From Linepithema humile (Eukaryota; Arthropoda; Insecta; Hymenoptera; Formicidae): 64,000 nucleotides of DNA. A program made the position numbers and the translations under genes. Location: contig NC_090128.1 in assembly GCF_040581485.1 (NCBI RefSeq), positions 16,897,431-16,961,430 of the forward strand. Reading direction: 5' to 3'. Of the stretch, positions 47,291 to 58,870 are shown in pieces. The notes below the pieces were generated by a model, which was given only the letters and a program-made list of their open reading frames with translations, was not told the origin of the DNA and ran no database searches. Within the stretch, counting starts at the first letter, position 1, and the number at the start of each line of letters is the position of its first letter.

Positions 47291-47853
47291 TCGCCGCCCC
47301 TGTTTTCCTCGTCGCCGATCTCGGGTATCTCACAGGGGCGCGGGTGTTTCTCGATCTAACAGGGGCTACCTGCGTCGGTTGTTTGATCGGCTGCTGAACT
47401 CTCCGAGATATTGCTAACAGCGTTTTAATGATATCTTTGGATGATTTTTCTATAGAGGCCGCTTTCTTAATCTGTTCTCCGAAGGAAGAACCAAAAAGGA
47501 GATCGTCAGCTGGAATGGCATCCGCTATATTTTTAGCGATCAAATTAAGGGCGGGTGTGACCTGCGCCCTTCTAGTCAGAGAGAGCCGATAAAAAAGGTC
47601 CGCCAGAATCCTTGCTCCCTCATTGACCTTTGTAACCGCTATGCGAGCTTCAGGGCCGAGAGAATTTTGCGTAACTGGCCTAAGGAAGTCTGATATGACT
47701 TCGCCTAAGGCGCACAGTGCTATGCCCACCTGATCTTGGTTTTTACCTCCATATTCATCCCTCTTGACCATGGAGTTGTTTTTGAGTGCTATTTTACACT
47801 CTTGATTCAAGGTGGGGGCCTTAAGAAAAGCTGCTGTCTCGGGGGGGGGGGGG
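47244..47853 (-). CDS. DIRS gag-like protein, N-terminally truncated
   Basis: Open from the G-run at 47853 to the stop at 47244. Recognisable text: LNQECKIALKNNSMVKRDEY, ALGEVISDFLRPVTQNSLG, RILADLFYRLSLTRRAQVTP and a very basic tail rich in Arg and Ser ending RSRSRKH. The basic tail suits nucleic-acid packaging. A nucleocapsid role for this ORF1 is known for DIRS; here it is inferred from position. The RT frame begins inside its 3' end. The true start lies upstream of the break or was lost. Confidence 0.75.
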
Positions 47854-48049
47854 GGTATTTTCTTAACAAGAGCTTTTATTTTTAATACTTTTCTTAATTA
47901 TTTATTCAAGTAATTACTATATTGCATATGTAAAAAATAAAATTATCATGACAATAAAATTCTTATATAGAATATTTCAATACCACTTTTTTATAATTTA
48001 CCAAAACTAAATAAAACAAAAAAATCTATAGTTTTTCTCAAACATTTCA

Positions 48050-49430
48050 TTTCTTCTTTTCATGTCGTTTTGTATTTTGATTTATCCGATCTCCAGCATG
48101 CTGTAGCCAGTTTTTAATTACAGTTTGGATGGAATGGGAAGAAATACTCTTTCCACTAATACTGATGATTACATCTGAAAAAATTCTGTTAATGAATTTT
48201 ATATAATAAAAAGTTAAAATTATAAATTATTATAAAATTATTAAAATTATAAATTTTTATTTTTATTATATATTTACTATTTTCTAAAAAGATATTCAGA
48301 ATATATTATATAAAAAATATATTCAGAATATATATTTCAGTATATTATACTCAGAAATTATTAATTAAGAAACGTAAAAATAAATAAATTAATTAACTAA
48401 TTCTTGAACGTTAAAAATATGTAATAAATAGATGAAAAAAATTTAATTAATAATAATAATCTCTATAATAATAATAATGATTAAAATATTATGGAAAAAT
48501 TACAACAAAAATATGTTATTAACTATTTCTTTTTTACATTTTATTAGATTACAGTACACAAAGTATCCAAAAAGTGACACAATTGGTGTGTAGTGGATGT
48601 CGGACGATAGAATTTAAATTTTAAAAAACTTGAGTTTTTTTTTACAATATTTAATAAAGGAGATGTTATTAATCATAGTTTAGCTAATCTGCGCAACTCT
48701 TTAGATGGATATTATCTCTGTAAGTCACACGTTTGTTAGAATGCATAGCAAAGCATTAAGTACACTACTAAGTGCATAGCTCATACGTAATGTCCACCTA
48801 AAAAATGGTGCAGATTGGTTAAACTATGTTTAATATCATTTATATGACAATTGCTTATTTCTGGAACTTTGTGTATCTCTTTATATATTTTAAAATGTAA
48901 AATAATTTAACTAATTAATAAAATAATTTAATAAATTAATTTTACTTTTACTTTGAATTAATTTTTTTCCAATTTTTAATAATTTTTATCAAAAATAATA
49001 ATTATATAATAATTAGTTAAAAGTAATAAATAAAACTATAAGAAAACAAAAATACCGATAATGACGTCAACAAATTTCATGTCTCTCGTTTGTATAGTAT
49101 TTTTTTGTCCGGTCCATGAGAGTTTGTAAGCTGGATGATCAGTTAGAGTAAGTTTTAATGCGTTTCTTACATGTTGTTCCGCATCTTTTCTTCCTATAAT
49201 TCTAATTATCCTTTTCTGTAACAAAATTTATATAATTTAACTTTTATACATGTATTTTTATTTTTTAAATTTAATTGACAAAGAGTACTTACATATTGTG
49301 ATAATGATACGGAGTCTTGTGTTATCAATTTATTAAATTCTTCTAGTGCCTCAGGTGTTCCAATCGGTAAATTCAAATTTATTGTGTTCTCTTGTGAAGA
49401 ATATGGATGTATATCTAACAATAATTGTTA
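48050..49430 (-). pseudogene. DUF4806-like protein, three exons (partial)
   Basis: Minus-strand exons: about 49430-49285 (PIGTPEALEEFNKLITQDSV, SLSQY, then GTAAGT donor), about 49220-49030 (QKRIIRIIGRKDAEQHVRNA, LKLTLTDHPAYKLSWTGQKN) and about 48175-48050 (SSHSIQTVIKNWLQHAGDRI). The order matches the DUF4806 domain, seen in many insect proteins of unknown function and often near transposons. No start exon is obvious, and the coding text peters out at about 48040, not far from the DIRS insertion. It lies inside the 11.5-kb element, so it is probably element cargo. Whether it is intact is unclear. I do not assign a function. Confidence 0.65.
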
Positions 49431-49495
49431 GATTGTAACCAATAATCGTGTAATTTTTTTAATGTCATTCTGACAAGCTCCTATTTAAGAAAAAC

Positions 49496-49616
<121 letters not shown>

Positions 49617-49992
49617 ATATGTATATAATTATAAATATGTGTACATATATTATAATTAATTAATATATAGGAAGAGACAATAACTATTGCCACCTTGGAT
49701 ATTTTCAAAAGTATTAGAGTAGGAGAAAAATTTGCTTAACAGAAATTATATGATATAGAAGATATTCGAGAAACCAATAATTATTACTTTACCTTATATA
49801 TAACTATAGTTAAATCATATTTATTGGAATATGAATTAATAAAAATTTATTTTTATACACTTACTACAACATAATTCATTATGAGATTCTTCTTTTCTTG
49901 TGATATTTTGTTCAATCTTTTGTTGATTGGTTTTATTAGGTGTTCCTAAATAACAATTCCTCCAAGTTTAGGTTATTTTACGTTTTATGGCT

Positions 49993-50427
49993 GGTTTATG
50001 CTTCGGTCTTAATCTTAATCTTAGTCTTAGTCTTAACTTAATCTTAAGGACTCGTTTATGCTTCCCTGGAAATTCGGACTACGCATGTGCAAATGTAACA
50101 AAACCTAACCACTAATTTATTTTTATAATTTGGATTTTTTTTATTCCAAACAACATCGAATTGTTGGACACATTCAATTAAATCAGCATCACTCATTTTC
50201 GTATTTTACAAAAATCGAAAACCATTATTTCGCGTGGTTTCGTGCTGCGTCGGACGTCAGACTTACCTCATTGGCCCGGCCTTAGGACATTAGGGACTAA
50301 AGTTAAAAGATGGGATCTTTCCAAGATTAAGATTAAGACTAAGATTAAGACTAGGGAAGTATAAACGCCCTTATGGCATTCTACGTTATCAACTCTTAAG
50401 ATTAAGATTAAGACCGAAGCATAAACC
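49993..50427. mobile_element. MITE with CTTAAT repeat ends
   Basis: Left end GGTTTATGCTTCGGTCTTAA then TCTTAATCTTAG, right end the inverse. Sub-terminal inverted copies (TTTATGCTTCCCTGGAA at 50065 and CTAGGGAAGTATAAACG at 50351) strengthen the hairpin. 435 bp, non-coding. It sits in the 11.5-kb element between the two cargo genes. Confidence 0.8.
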
Positions 50428-50830
50428 GCGCGCGCGCGGCCAATACTTGGGCTATGTCACTTGGCGCGCACAACGCGAGCGTTTATTATTGTTTATTATC
50501 CTTGACGACCGTATCGAACTACCGGTTGTCATTGGTTCAAGAGCTTATTTACTAGAGACATCTATAAGTGGACATCATAAATTTTTTGAAAGACGTCTTA
50601 TAAAAAGATAATTTATTGATATCATTTTTAAGAGATGTTAATGAGGTCTTCAAAAAGTCCTCTTAAAGAGCTCTTCCTCTTAATAATGCTCACTGGGTTT
50701 ACATTTATTTATATTTATATCTTTATACATTTATATTTTTATTTATATCTTTAAAATTACAATCTAGAACAAATATAAATGGAAGTAAAAATTACCAAAA
50801 TCTATTAATAATAAATTTAACAGAATAAAT

Positions 50831-51544
50831 TTAACGAAAACAAATTCTATTAACAATCAACTTACCATTAATAACGCCAGATTTAGCATCTGCAGAAATG
50901 TAATGATTTTTAAATTGAAACTCACATTTTATGTGTGTAGCTTTCAAAAATTTGTCAGTTATCATTTCTTGCCACATGCCAGGTTGTAAAACTTTACGCA
51001 AACGATAATATGTTTTTCCTACATTATTAATGTTACGTTTATATACTTTTTCCGTCAGAAGATTTGTAAATTCCTCTCTCAGTAAAGAAATGACATAAAA
51101 ATGCTGTTTCATGTTGTTATCATCTGACGAAATATTTACAGAACTTTCAATCCAGTTCAAGTCACTTAATGCACTTTCATTTGCGTTTTTGTCATTGCAC
51201 ACTTTATCAAAAATAATATCTTTTATATTATATCGATTGCACATTGTAAATACATATAAATTATTTGTTGTCACTTTATTTTCTAAGTCTTTTGCTATAA
51301 CATTCCACACATCATGCGTTTTCGAAACAATATTCCCACACAGCACAGAAAGTTGAAATAACGTCGCTGAGACGTTGCAATGTTGAATGTTGAAGTATAA
51401 AGGTTTTTTCAACATTGAATCTATGTTGATTTTGCTATATTGATTGTTAAATGTTGCTATAACGTAGAAACAACATTTAACAATTATTATCTTTTGAAAT
51501 AATATAATAATTATTACAATAATTATTAATAAGAAATAATAATA

Positions 51545-51602
<58 letters not shown>

Positions 51603-51968
51603 AATAAAAATTAATTTTAAACATTTATTTCGTTCAATTTTTCAAAACATTATTATAATGCATAATATATATAAATTCTGCATTGAATAAATGTTGAATC
51701 AATATTGAATTAATGTTTCTTGTCTTGCAGACATTGCAATTCAGCGGACATTAGACATTTCTTCAATATTTTTTCAACATTGAATCTATATTTTGCAACG
51801 TTGCTGAAACATTTATAATGTTACAATTCTACGTTTTTTAGATATTGATTCAACGTTTGTGTGCTGTATGGGATTGCTATTGTTTTTTACTATATCTTTA
51901 TATTTTAATATAGCTGATTTTATTTTTTCGGGATCTACTTTTCCCGGTCTACCACGTACTGGAGGCAT
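50831..51968 (-). pseudogene. Unassigned transposon-type gene, split by a MITE
   Basis: The minus-strand start at 51968 gives PPVRGRPGKVDPEKIKSAIL then KYKDIVKNN. After the MITE at 51335-51872 is taken out with one copy of AAT, the frame continues without a break as IVSKTHDVWNVIAKDLENKV, CNRYNIKDIIFDKV, YYRLRKVLQPGMWQEMI and FQFKNHYISADAKSGVING, to about 50840, where a splice donor may lie. The plan (basic N-terminus, helix-rich DVWNVIAKDL segment, late Cys-less domain) resembles proteins coded by large insect DNA transposons. I cannot name the family. It lies inside the 11.5-kb element near its right end, so it may be the N-terminal exon of that element's transposase or an accessory protein. 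Confidence 0.6.
51335..51872. mobile_element. MITE splitting the cargo gene
   Basis: Left terminus CCCACACAGCACAG, right terminus the inverse of CCCATACAGCACAC. On the minus strand AAT occurs at both junctions, a probable 3-bp duplication. The interior is AT-rich with repeated TTCAACATTGAAT motifs and a TA microsatellite (51548-51599). The termini resemble those of 15047-15976. Confidence 0.75.
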
Positions 51969-52143
51969 GATAAAAATTACGTATTGCTCATGAGTTGTTA
52001 GACACTAAAGAACGAACAATGTCGCGTTGATCCTGTATGAGCTGCACTGATCGTCTAAACTGTTCTTAGTCGTTTGATACCAACACTAGAAATACACTTG
52101 AAACAAATGCCAAGCAGCAGGATCGCGCTTCATTTGTCTTATG

Positions 52144-52863
52144 CATTGAGTAAAAAGAAACAGGAGGGAGCGTTTGGTCGTAAAAGTGCGGACGGAAGTG
52201 ACTATATAAAGTGGTCGCTCAAGATGGCCGCTCAAGGGCGCCAATATTGAATGACTTGTTATGTTTAATTAGGAAATAATGTACAATTAAAAGAAAATAA
52301 CTATAATATGCAACAATAATACCAAATTTTAATGGCGTTTTTCATTGGGATTGCACTCGTGCAGTATTTCCATAAGAGCAATGTTAAAATCTAAAATCTA
52401 AATTTATATTAAATCCTTCGTCCTTACAAAAATTTATCTATGCATTTCTTTGATCCGGATTTTTCGGAAACCTGTTTGTGAGTGAAAATTATTTAGTAAT
52501 TATTGTGAATCTACAATTTCACAATACTATACATATGATTATAATCTCCAAAATAAAAATCTCATTATTGTTGATAATACTAACCGATGAAACGTCATTC
52601 CATGATTTCGAGCTGCTGCTGTTATGCCACAAGCTCTACAGTATACCATTTTGATCGTTTATTTCCATACACTGTTGCATAAAAGACTATACACTGCATA
52701 TTAATGCGTACGGCGTACGGTATGCTGCTTGCCGCTATGCTCGAGCATTCCCTCTCACTTTCAAAAAGTGGTCGCTCAAGATGGCTGCCATGACGTACAT
52801 CCGTCCGCGGATTTACCTAGTCCTGGCTAGTATATGCTCCCTCCTGTTTCTTTTTACTCAATG
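52144..52863. mobile_element. Non-autonomous element with 8-bp duplication
   Basis: GTCTTATG at 52136-52143 and 52864-52871. Termini CATTGAGTAAAAAGAAACAG then GAGGGAGC, and the inverse. Direct copies of GTGGTCGCTCAAGATGGC lie near both ends (52210 and 52771). The 8-bp duplication allows hAT or P-type. 720 bp, non-coding. Confidence 0.88.
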
Positions 52864-53060
52864 GTCTTATGTCGATCCAACAACGCAAACGCACAACGCG
52901 ATCGCGCTTCCACTGTTTTATGACGAAAACAGCTAAGTAGCGCGATATTATAAAATTAATTTTGATTTAATATAGTAAGATTTTGTATAGTATAGTATAG
53001 TATGATATTACAAATAATTCCATAATTTTAATGATATAATGTATGTATTATAATGTATGT

Positions 53061-53464
53061 CAGGGCTCGGAATTATTTCATCTTTTCGGCCGATTCTCGT
53101 GGTATACGCCTCCTTTCTTCTCCTTACCGCGCGTGCGGCAGCCAGCGCCGCCGAGCGTTAGGAACGGCGCTATTCGATAAATGTTGGGTTCTTCTCTTTG
53201 ATCATTAAAAGTTAAAAAAATTATCAAAAATATTTTTTTTATTTTAAAATTTATTATGTGGAAATATTTTAATAGATTTCCACGTCACCCATGAGGTACT
53301 ATTGCTATTAAAAAAAAAAATATTTTTAATAAAATTTTTAACATTAATTAAATAGCGCCGCTCCTAACGCTCGGCGGCGCTGGCTGCCGCGCGCGCGGTA
53401 AGGAGAAGAAAGGAGGCGTATACCACGAGAATCGGCCGAAAAGATGAAATAACTCCGAGCCCTA
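53061..53464. mobile_element. GC-rich foldback hAT-like MITE, copy 2
   Basis: ATGTATGT flanks both sides (53053-53060 and 53465-53472). Arms of about 115 bp start CAGGGCTCGGAATTATTTCA and contain GCAGCCAGCGCCGCCGAGCG. The central loop is AT-rich. It shares end sequence and overall plan with 25652-26088, but the GC-rich blocks differ. Confidence 0.85.
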
Positions 53465-53971
53465 ATGTATGTTATAATATAATTATTTCGAATGTAATTC
53501 ATATCAATTATGCAAATACATATTTATTTTATCTATATATTATTTATCATATTTATTTTATTATTAAATAAAATCATAAAACAATATTAATTATTAAACA
53601 TCGTACAAATACGAACATTTTTCAGAAAAATTAGTACAAATTCAGTACTAATAGAATCTATCGTTATTTGTCATTTTTTAATAATTTTTATTCGGTTAGT
53701 TCCACATCATGTTGGCAGGACCACGATTTTTTTCAAATAACACGGGGTACAAAATTCTTTCTGGTGACACAAAATAGTACATGACAAGTGGTAAATAATA
53801 AGATAAATTTAGTTCAATTTTGCTAATTAAATTCTTAAAAGATCGGAAGAGAAATGTCCTATTTTCTAGGATAGACGAAATAAGGGTTGTTTTAAGAGGT
53901 TAATGGAAATATTTTGACTTTTTTTGAGTGGTACAAATTAGTACAAATTCAGCGCTAACTTATACGTTGTG

Positions 53972-54023
<52 letters not shown>

Positions 54024-55244
54024 TTTGGTTTTGATAGCTTAATATAAAGTTAGCAGCGCCACGATGTTTTCTTAAATGGCACGGGGTACAAAATTATTTT
54101 TTGTGGTACAAAATAGTACAAAATGAATACTAAATTTTCCGATAAGTTGCATTCGATTCTGTTGATTTGGTCCTGCCAGCTTATGAGAGGTGCCATCGTT
54201 ATAGTTAGACAACCTTTAATGCAAAAATTCGTACCAGCAAACATTGAATTTGAATCGATTTCTAGATAAGAATATATTGCAAGACATGTTACAGATTTTG
54301 GAAATGAATTATATAACCTTTAACCTGATATTCGCAGAGCTATAGCTTACTCTGGAACTTACTCTTACATAGGTAAGAGCAGCAACTTTCGTGCGTTAAG
54401 ACAGTCTTATAGTATGCATAAAAATCGACACTTGGTAAAACCGCTTTAATTGTAGCTCCAGATGGCTATATTCTAGCAATTCAAGGAGCGTACTTTGACT
54501 CGTACTCAGACTCCCGTGACAATGATGCAGAAATGCTACGTCATAAGTTTGATCGAGATGTTGCTGGTATGAGAGCGTAGTTTCATGATGGTGATATCTT
54601 GATAGTTGACAGGGGATATAGAGATGCTCTTCCTCTCTTTGAACGCTTAGGTATTGAATTTAAAATGCCAGCACTTCTTGAATGTGGACAGCATCAATTA
54701 TTAACAGAAGACGCCAATAAATCGCGGATCATTATTAAAACACGATGGATTGTAGAAGTACGAAATGGACATATCAAATCAATGTTTAAATTCTTTGCTC
54801 AAATCATTGCCATGCCCCATGTACCTAGCATTGGCGATTTCTATCGCATTGCTGGCGCAATTATAAATCGATATCATCCTCCTATTTCAATGAAAGGAGC
54901 TAACGCTGATCTAGCAAAACAATTATTGGATAGGTCATAGAATGTTAATGTTGTACAAGCGCTTGTTGAAGAAAAAAATCTTCGAGCTAGGTTTGGTCAA
55001 TGGCTGCAGTTAAACCAGCAACATGTGCCGCACTTTCCACGTCTTACGTTAGATTATCTGCGAGATCTCATCATTGACATTTATCAAGTTAATTTTGCTC
55101 CTTTTTACGTACAAGACAAACTTGAACGAGAAGCAAATGAAGAGTTAGACATTAACAACAATAAACCTGGTTTGTTGAGAGTCCGAGTTTTTTCTCGTTT
55201 TCGGAATGCCACAAAACACCAGTTGTGGATCTGTTTGAGCGAAG

Positions 55245-55800
55245 TGAACAAGCTATCTCTTCTTCGAACTTTGGAAAGCGGAAGATATTTGAGTATGTGC
55301 TTCCGTTCATGGGATCTGTATAAATTTCCTATGCTGCAAAACACGACCAAGCATTCTTGGGCGGTCAAAGCCGCGACGCAATTAGAAAAACTGCGATACG
55401 TAATCCTTGTTCTTCAAACCGATCGAAAAAATGTGCTCTCTGAAAACGCTACTCAATTTGATGCTTGTAAACTCATCAATGTGAGACTGCATCTAAATTC
55501 AGATTTTTATCCGTACGACGATATGAACTTGGATTTCGACAGGAATCGATACGCTATACTGTATAACATGTATGCGCGTTTCCGCAAAGCTTATTACGAA
55601 TGCGATAATACGTATTTGGATATTGACGAATTCTTGAAAGCCGGTCTGTTTGTAGTCATAGATTGTTTGCGACAAAACGACTCTGAGTCAAAAGAGCCAC
55701 CGTCGACGTGCGAATAGAATTTGATTGTAAAGAAAATATACCGGCCAACACCACCGCCTATTGTCTCATTATACACGATCGAATAGTAAAATATAACCCG
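55245..55800 (+). pseudogene. Fragment of unassigned, possibly virus-like protein
   Basis: At about 55245 the transposase text stops and other protein text begins in the same open frame, so the 230-residue frame 55025-55717 is a chance fusion. Its second part has KHSWAVKAATQLE, FDACKLINVRLHLNSDFYPY, FDRNRYAILYNMYARFR and LFVVIDCLRQND. A one-base frame change near 55710 leads to a further ~30 residues of matching text up to 55800. I recall similar proteins from insect and cnidarian genomes, usually unnamed. A link to capsid proteins of Polinton-like or adintovirus-like elements is my inference and is weak. Truncated at the front and frameshifted; not functional. Confidence 0.5.
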
Positions 55801-56255
55801 TTAGTTAAACAACATTGTACGCAAAATATGTCGTATAAAAAGGTATAAATTTGACGTGTAAGAATGGGAACGTTAGTTTTCCGATGATCGACAACGATGT
55901 CGGACGTATCAAACGACGATTTCGTCGACTTGCAAAGTTTGCGTTCAACATTTTTATTGTGAAAGAAGCAGCGGTACTTCGTGATCGATGTGAATTATGA
56001 GGATATTGCATGACTTGGACGTAATCGAAACCTTGCGTTGTGGATATCACATGAGACATTGCGTTATGCAGAATGTTTGCAAATTGTACAAGTGGTGGTT
56101 CGAGCGTAACAAACTTGTAAAATAATTATGCTTTATATTAATAAAAATATGTATATTGCACTCGTATGACTTTTATTTCACCTTTTACCCGTTACATGAT
56201 CCTTCATGTAATATAACCTATCGTTTATCCCACGAGGTATAATAGATTATACGTA
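55801..56255 (+). other. Possible decayed coding stretch
   Basis: 55890-56100 has short plus-strand frames (GRIKRRFRRLAKFAFNIFI; later ALWISHETLRYAECLQIVQV) with stops between them. These could be the next gene of the 55.2-kb fragment. I cannot identify them. An AATAAA at 56140 follows. The rest is plain AT-rich sequence. Confidence 0.35.
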
Positions 56256-56259
56256 GAAA

Positions 56260-56535
56260 GAACATCTTTCAACGTCTATCGAACATCCATCGAACATCCA
56301 TCGAACATCCATCGAACATCTATTGAACGTCTATGGAACATCCATCGAACATCTATCAAACGTCTTTCGAACGACTATGGAACATCTATGAAACATCCAT
56401 TGAACATCCATCGAACATCTATTGAATGTCTATGGAACATCTATCGAACGTCTTTGAATGTCTATCGTACGTCTACTGAATATTTATCGTAAGTTAATTG
56501 AACATCTTTGACCGTCTATCGAACATCTATCGAAC
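56260..56535. repeat. 11-bp minisatellite
   Basis: About 24 degenerate copies of CATCGAACATC, with variants such as TATGGAACATC and CGTCTATTGAA. Non-coding. Confidence 0.85.
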
Positions 56536-56683
56536 GACTTTTAACATTTTTTGTTCTTTTATCAAATTACATATGATGGAATATTCTTCTAGAATGTTTT
56601 TCAAGAGAGGAATTACATTTTGAGATTGCAATAAAAATTAGGAGTGCGTGCCTTTGTCATTTTATGTTGAGTTTGAAAAGATG

Positions 56684-56924
56684 ACTCTCCGTAGAGTAGC
56701 CATATAGATTTACAACACATCTATGGGATGCGTTATATTCCTCCTCCTTCTCAAAGAAGAATTAATATTATGTTACATTTTAAGATTACGTTAGAACTTA
56801 AGAGTATATCTTTACATATTATTCAACTATATCTTTTGTTTTATGCTGAGTTTGGAAAAGATAACCTCCATAGGGTACCCACATAGATTTGCAACACATC
56901 TAAGGGATGCGTTATAAAAGACAT
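56684..56924. repeat. ~70-bp direct repeat, two copies
   Basis: 56663-56735 and 56851-56924 share TGAGTTTG[GA]AAAAGAT, CTCCRTAG and ACACATCTA[TA]GGGATGCG TTAT. The spacing is about 188 bp and the copies differ at roughly 15% of bases. No recognised element ends. Confidence 0.65.
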
Positions 56925-57041
56925 CGGAGGCTGGGACAATCACAAGTTCTCCTATAGATCACGAGAAAAAATGGAGTTATAGAACCTTGAAATTGGGCAA
57001 ATCGCAACATTGGCAGCAACTGTAGCCGAAAGAGTTACCAC

Positions 57042-57977
57042 CCACACGGAAGATAATATCCAATAGACGTCCATATAATCTCCATAACTCCATACTACAT
57101 CTATCTCTACGATGGATATTGGATAGGTTTCTATTAAAAATCCATATTATTTCTATGATAAATGACGATATAAATCCATCATAAATGTCTATTAGACATC
57201 TGTTATCGATGTTTGATAGAAGTATCAGTATCCATAGCAGTGATGCGATCTTTCCCACAGCGGTCCCGGCTCGGCTGTGCTCGGCTGCCTCACACAACCT
57301 TACAGAAGCGCTACGTCACGTATCTGTGTGCACACGGATACGTGACGTAGCGCTTCTGTAAGGTTGTGTGAGGCAGCCGAGCACAGCCGAGCCGGGACCG
57401 CTGTGGGAAAGATCGCATCACTGATCCATAGTAACGAATATTGTTAGGGCATCGTTGATGTCAAACATTTCGGCTGATCATTCAGCCATTTTCAGTGCTA
57501 ACGTTACAAATCTGTTTAGTAGAAAGATTGTGGTTTCAATTCGTCATTAATAAAATTATTTGGAAAAATCACAAATGTGATTGCGAGATAGTCTTGTTTA
57601 TGTAGGTGTTAACAGAATGTCATCATGTTCTCGACTGTCTCACAGTTCTCGACTGTCTCACAGTCGTGACATTCTGTTAACACCTATATAAACAAGACTA
57701 TTTCGCAATCATATTTGTGACTTTACTTCCAAATAATTTTTTTAATGACGAATTGAAACTACAATCTATCAGCTCTATGAAATATCTATGGAACATTATG
57801 ATTGCTCCATATGATATCTATGAACATATTTAATGGATGTCGAATGGAGGTATGTAATGCGGAACTGTGGATGTCTAGTAGACATTTATAGGAGATTACA
57901 TAGACATCTAATAGAGGTTTCGAATCTCCATGATGGACATCTAGTGGATATCCATTAGAGCTTTTTGTTCCGTGTGG
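57042..57977. mobile_element. Foldback element, copy 2 (inverse of 38926-39586)
   Basis: Termini CCACACGGAAGATAATATCC and the inverse of CCACACGGAACAAAAAGC. It is the inverse of copy 1, with two differences: an inserted 186-bp palindrome (57238-57423) and a different central loop (57611-57680, with its own TGACATTCTGTTAACACC hairpin). The hammerhead-like core lies at 57431-57507 on the minus strand and is mutated (CTGAAAA, GAAAT). Confidence 0.8.
57238..57423. mobile_element. Perfect 186-bp palindromic hAT-like MITE
   Basis: ATCCATAG at 57230-57237 and 57424-57431. The arms of about 87 bp appear identical (CAGTGATGCGATCTTTCCCA, then CAGCGGTCCCGGCTCGGCTG and so on) around a loop of about 11 bases. 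Copy 1 of the host element has the empty site (ATGGATACTGATA on the opposite strand), proving insertion. GC-rich against AT-rich surroundings. Confidence 0.92.
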
Positions 57978-58150
57978 ACACTTTGATTAACACAATGCAC
58001 CGCTTTCAAACTTTGGTGCAAGAAATGCAACGCTATGTCCCCGGATCGTTCCAGATCACATATGATGTGGATGAAAATGGACATGGAACAATAATACTCT
58101 CCGTGTAAGTATAATATTATTATATTCAATTACTGATCCCATATTATTAA

Positions 58151-58154
58151 CACA

Positions 58155-58217
<63 letters not shown>
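58151..58217. repeat. CGCA microsatellite
   Basis: About 16 uninterrupted CGCA tetramers. Confidence 0.95.
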
Positions 58218-58691
58218 CTTTAACTTTTTAAATAAAAAACAAATTTTTTAATAATGTATCAAATAAAATAAGTTAACCCAGGGAGAAACGTAAAGTCGAA
58301 TAGATGTCTAGTTGACGTCTATTCGATAGATCTAAAATAAGTTGATTTTTGCATCTCGGTAGACGTCAAAATGGTTTCTATTAGACACATCTATTAGACG
58401 TCTTGTAGATGTCTTATAAATGTTGATTAGACGCCATATATAAAGCTTATATAAAGCTCGTATCAAACCATGCATTAACAATTAAAATTGAAATTTGACT
58501 AAACAGAACAAAGAAATTTTAGTCTTCTGTCCTGATTAATTAAATTCCAATCTTCAATCTTTAATACGTAGTCTGATATGGGCTTAACCCAACGGATTGT
58601 TAATATATATTAATGAACTGTCAAAATTATAGCCTCGTGTAATGTAATGTCAGATTTATTTATATGTAGTACATAAGTACATTGTTTTATT

Positions 58692-58870
58692 ATAATATGC
58701 AATATTGTTTTAAGGATCACTGAAACATATACTGAGAAAAAATACAGCATTGTAGGATGCTTGCGCATTTATATCTTTAATATCATTTGACGCATACACT
58801 ACAATGCTGTATTTTTTCTTAGTATATGTTTCACTGAGCCTTAAAACAATACTGCATAATATACATTTAA
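58692..58870. repeat. Nested long hairpin
   Basis: The arms (about 58699-58757 and 58807-58855) are inverse: ATTGTTTTAAGG, CACTGAAACATATACT, GAAAAAATACAGCATTGTAG. The loop is about 50 bases. Probably a small MITE inside the larger element. Confidence 0.75.

Larger units (their letters stand above)
43905..47855 (-). mobile_element. DIRS-type retrotransposon, 5'-truncated
   Basis: Gene order on the minus strand is gag, RT-RNase H, tyrosine recombinase. There is no integrase and no LTR, as in DIRS elements. At its 3' side, 43915-43975 and 44125-44195 are inverted copies (CGTGAAGTTCGATTACAATT then ATGCTGTCTCGTCCGGATGG), and the CTCGTCCGGATGGATAATCG block recurs in direct orientation at 44202. 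That fits the inverted repeat and internal complementary region of DIRS. The 5' side ends in a G-run (47841-47855). Confidence 0.88.
56955..58108 (+). pseudogene. Small unassigned gene fragment split by a foldback element
   Basis: Left of the insertion (56967-57041) the frame has NLEIGQIATLAATVAERVT. Right of it (57980-58108) it continues INTMHRFQTLVQEMQRYVPG, then a short acidic stretch and TIILSV before TAA at 58106. The two halves join with no frame loss if the element at 57042-57977 is removed. A TAG precedes NLEIG, so the start is lost. Function unknown. Being next to the 55.2-kb fragment, it could belong to the same former element. Confidence 0.45.
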
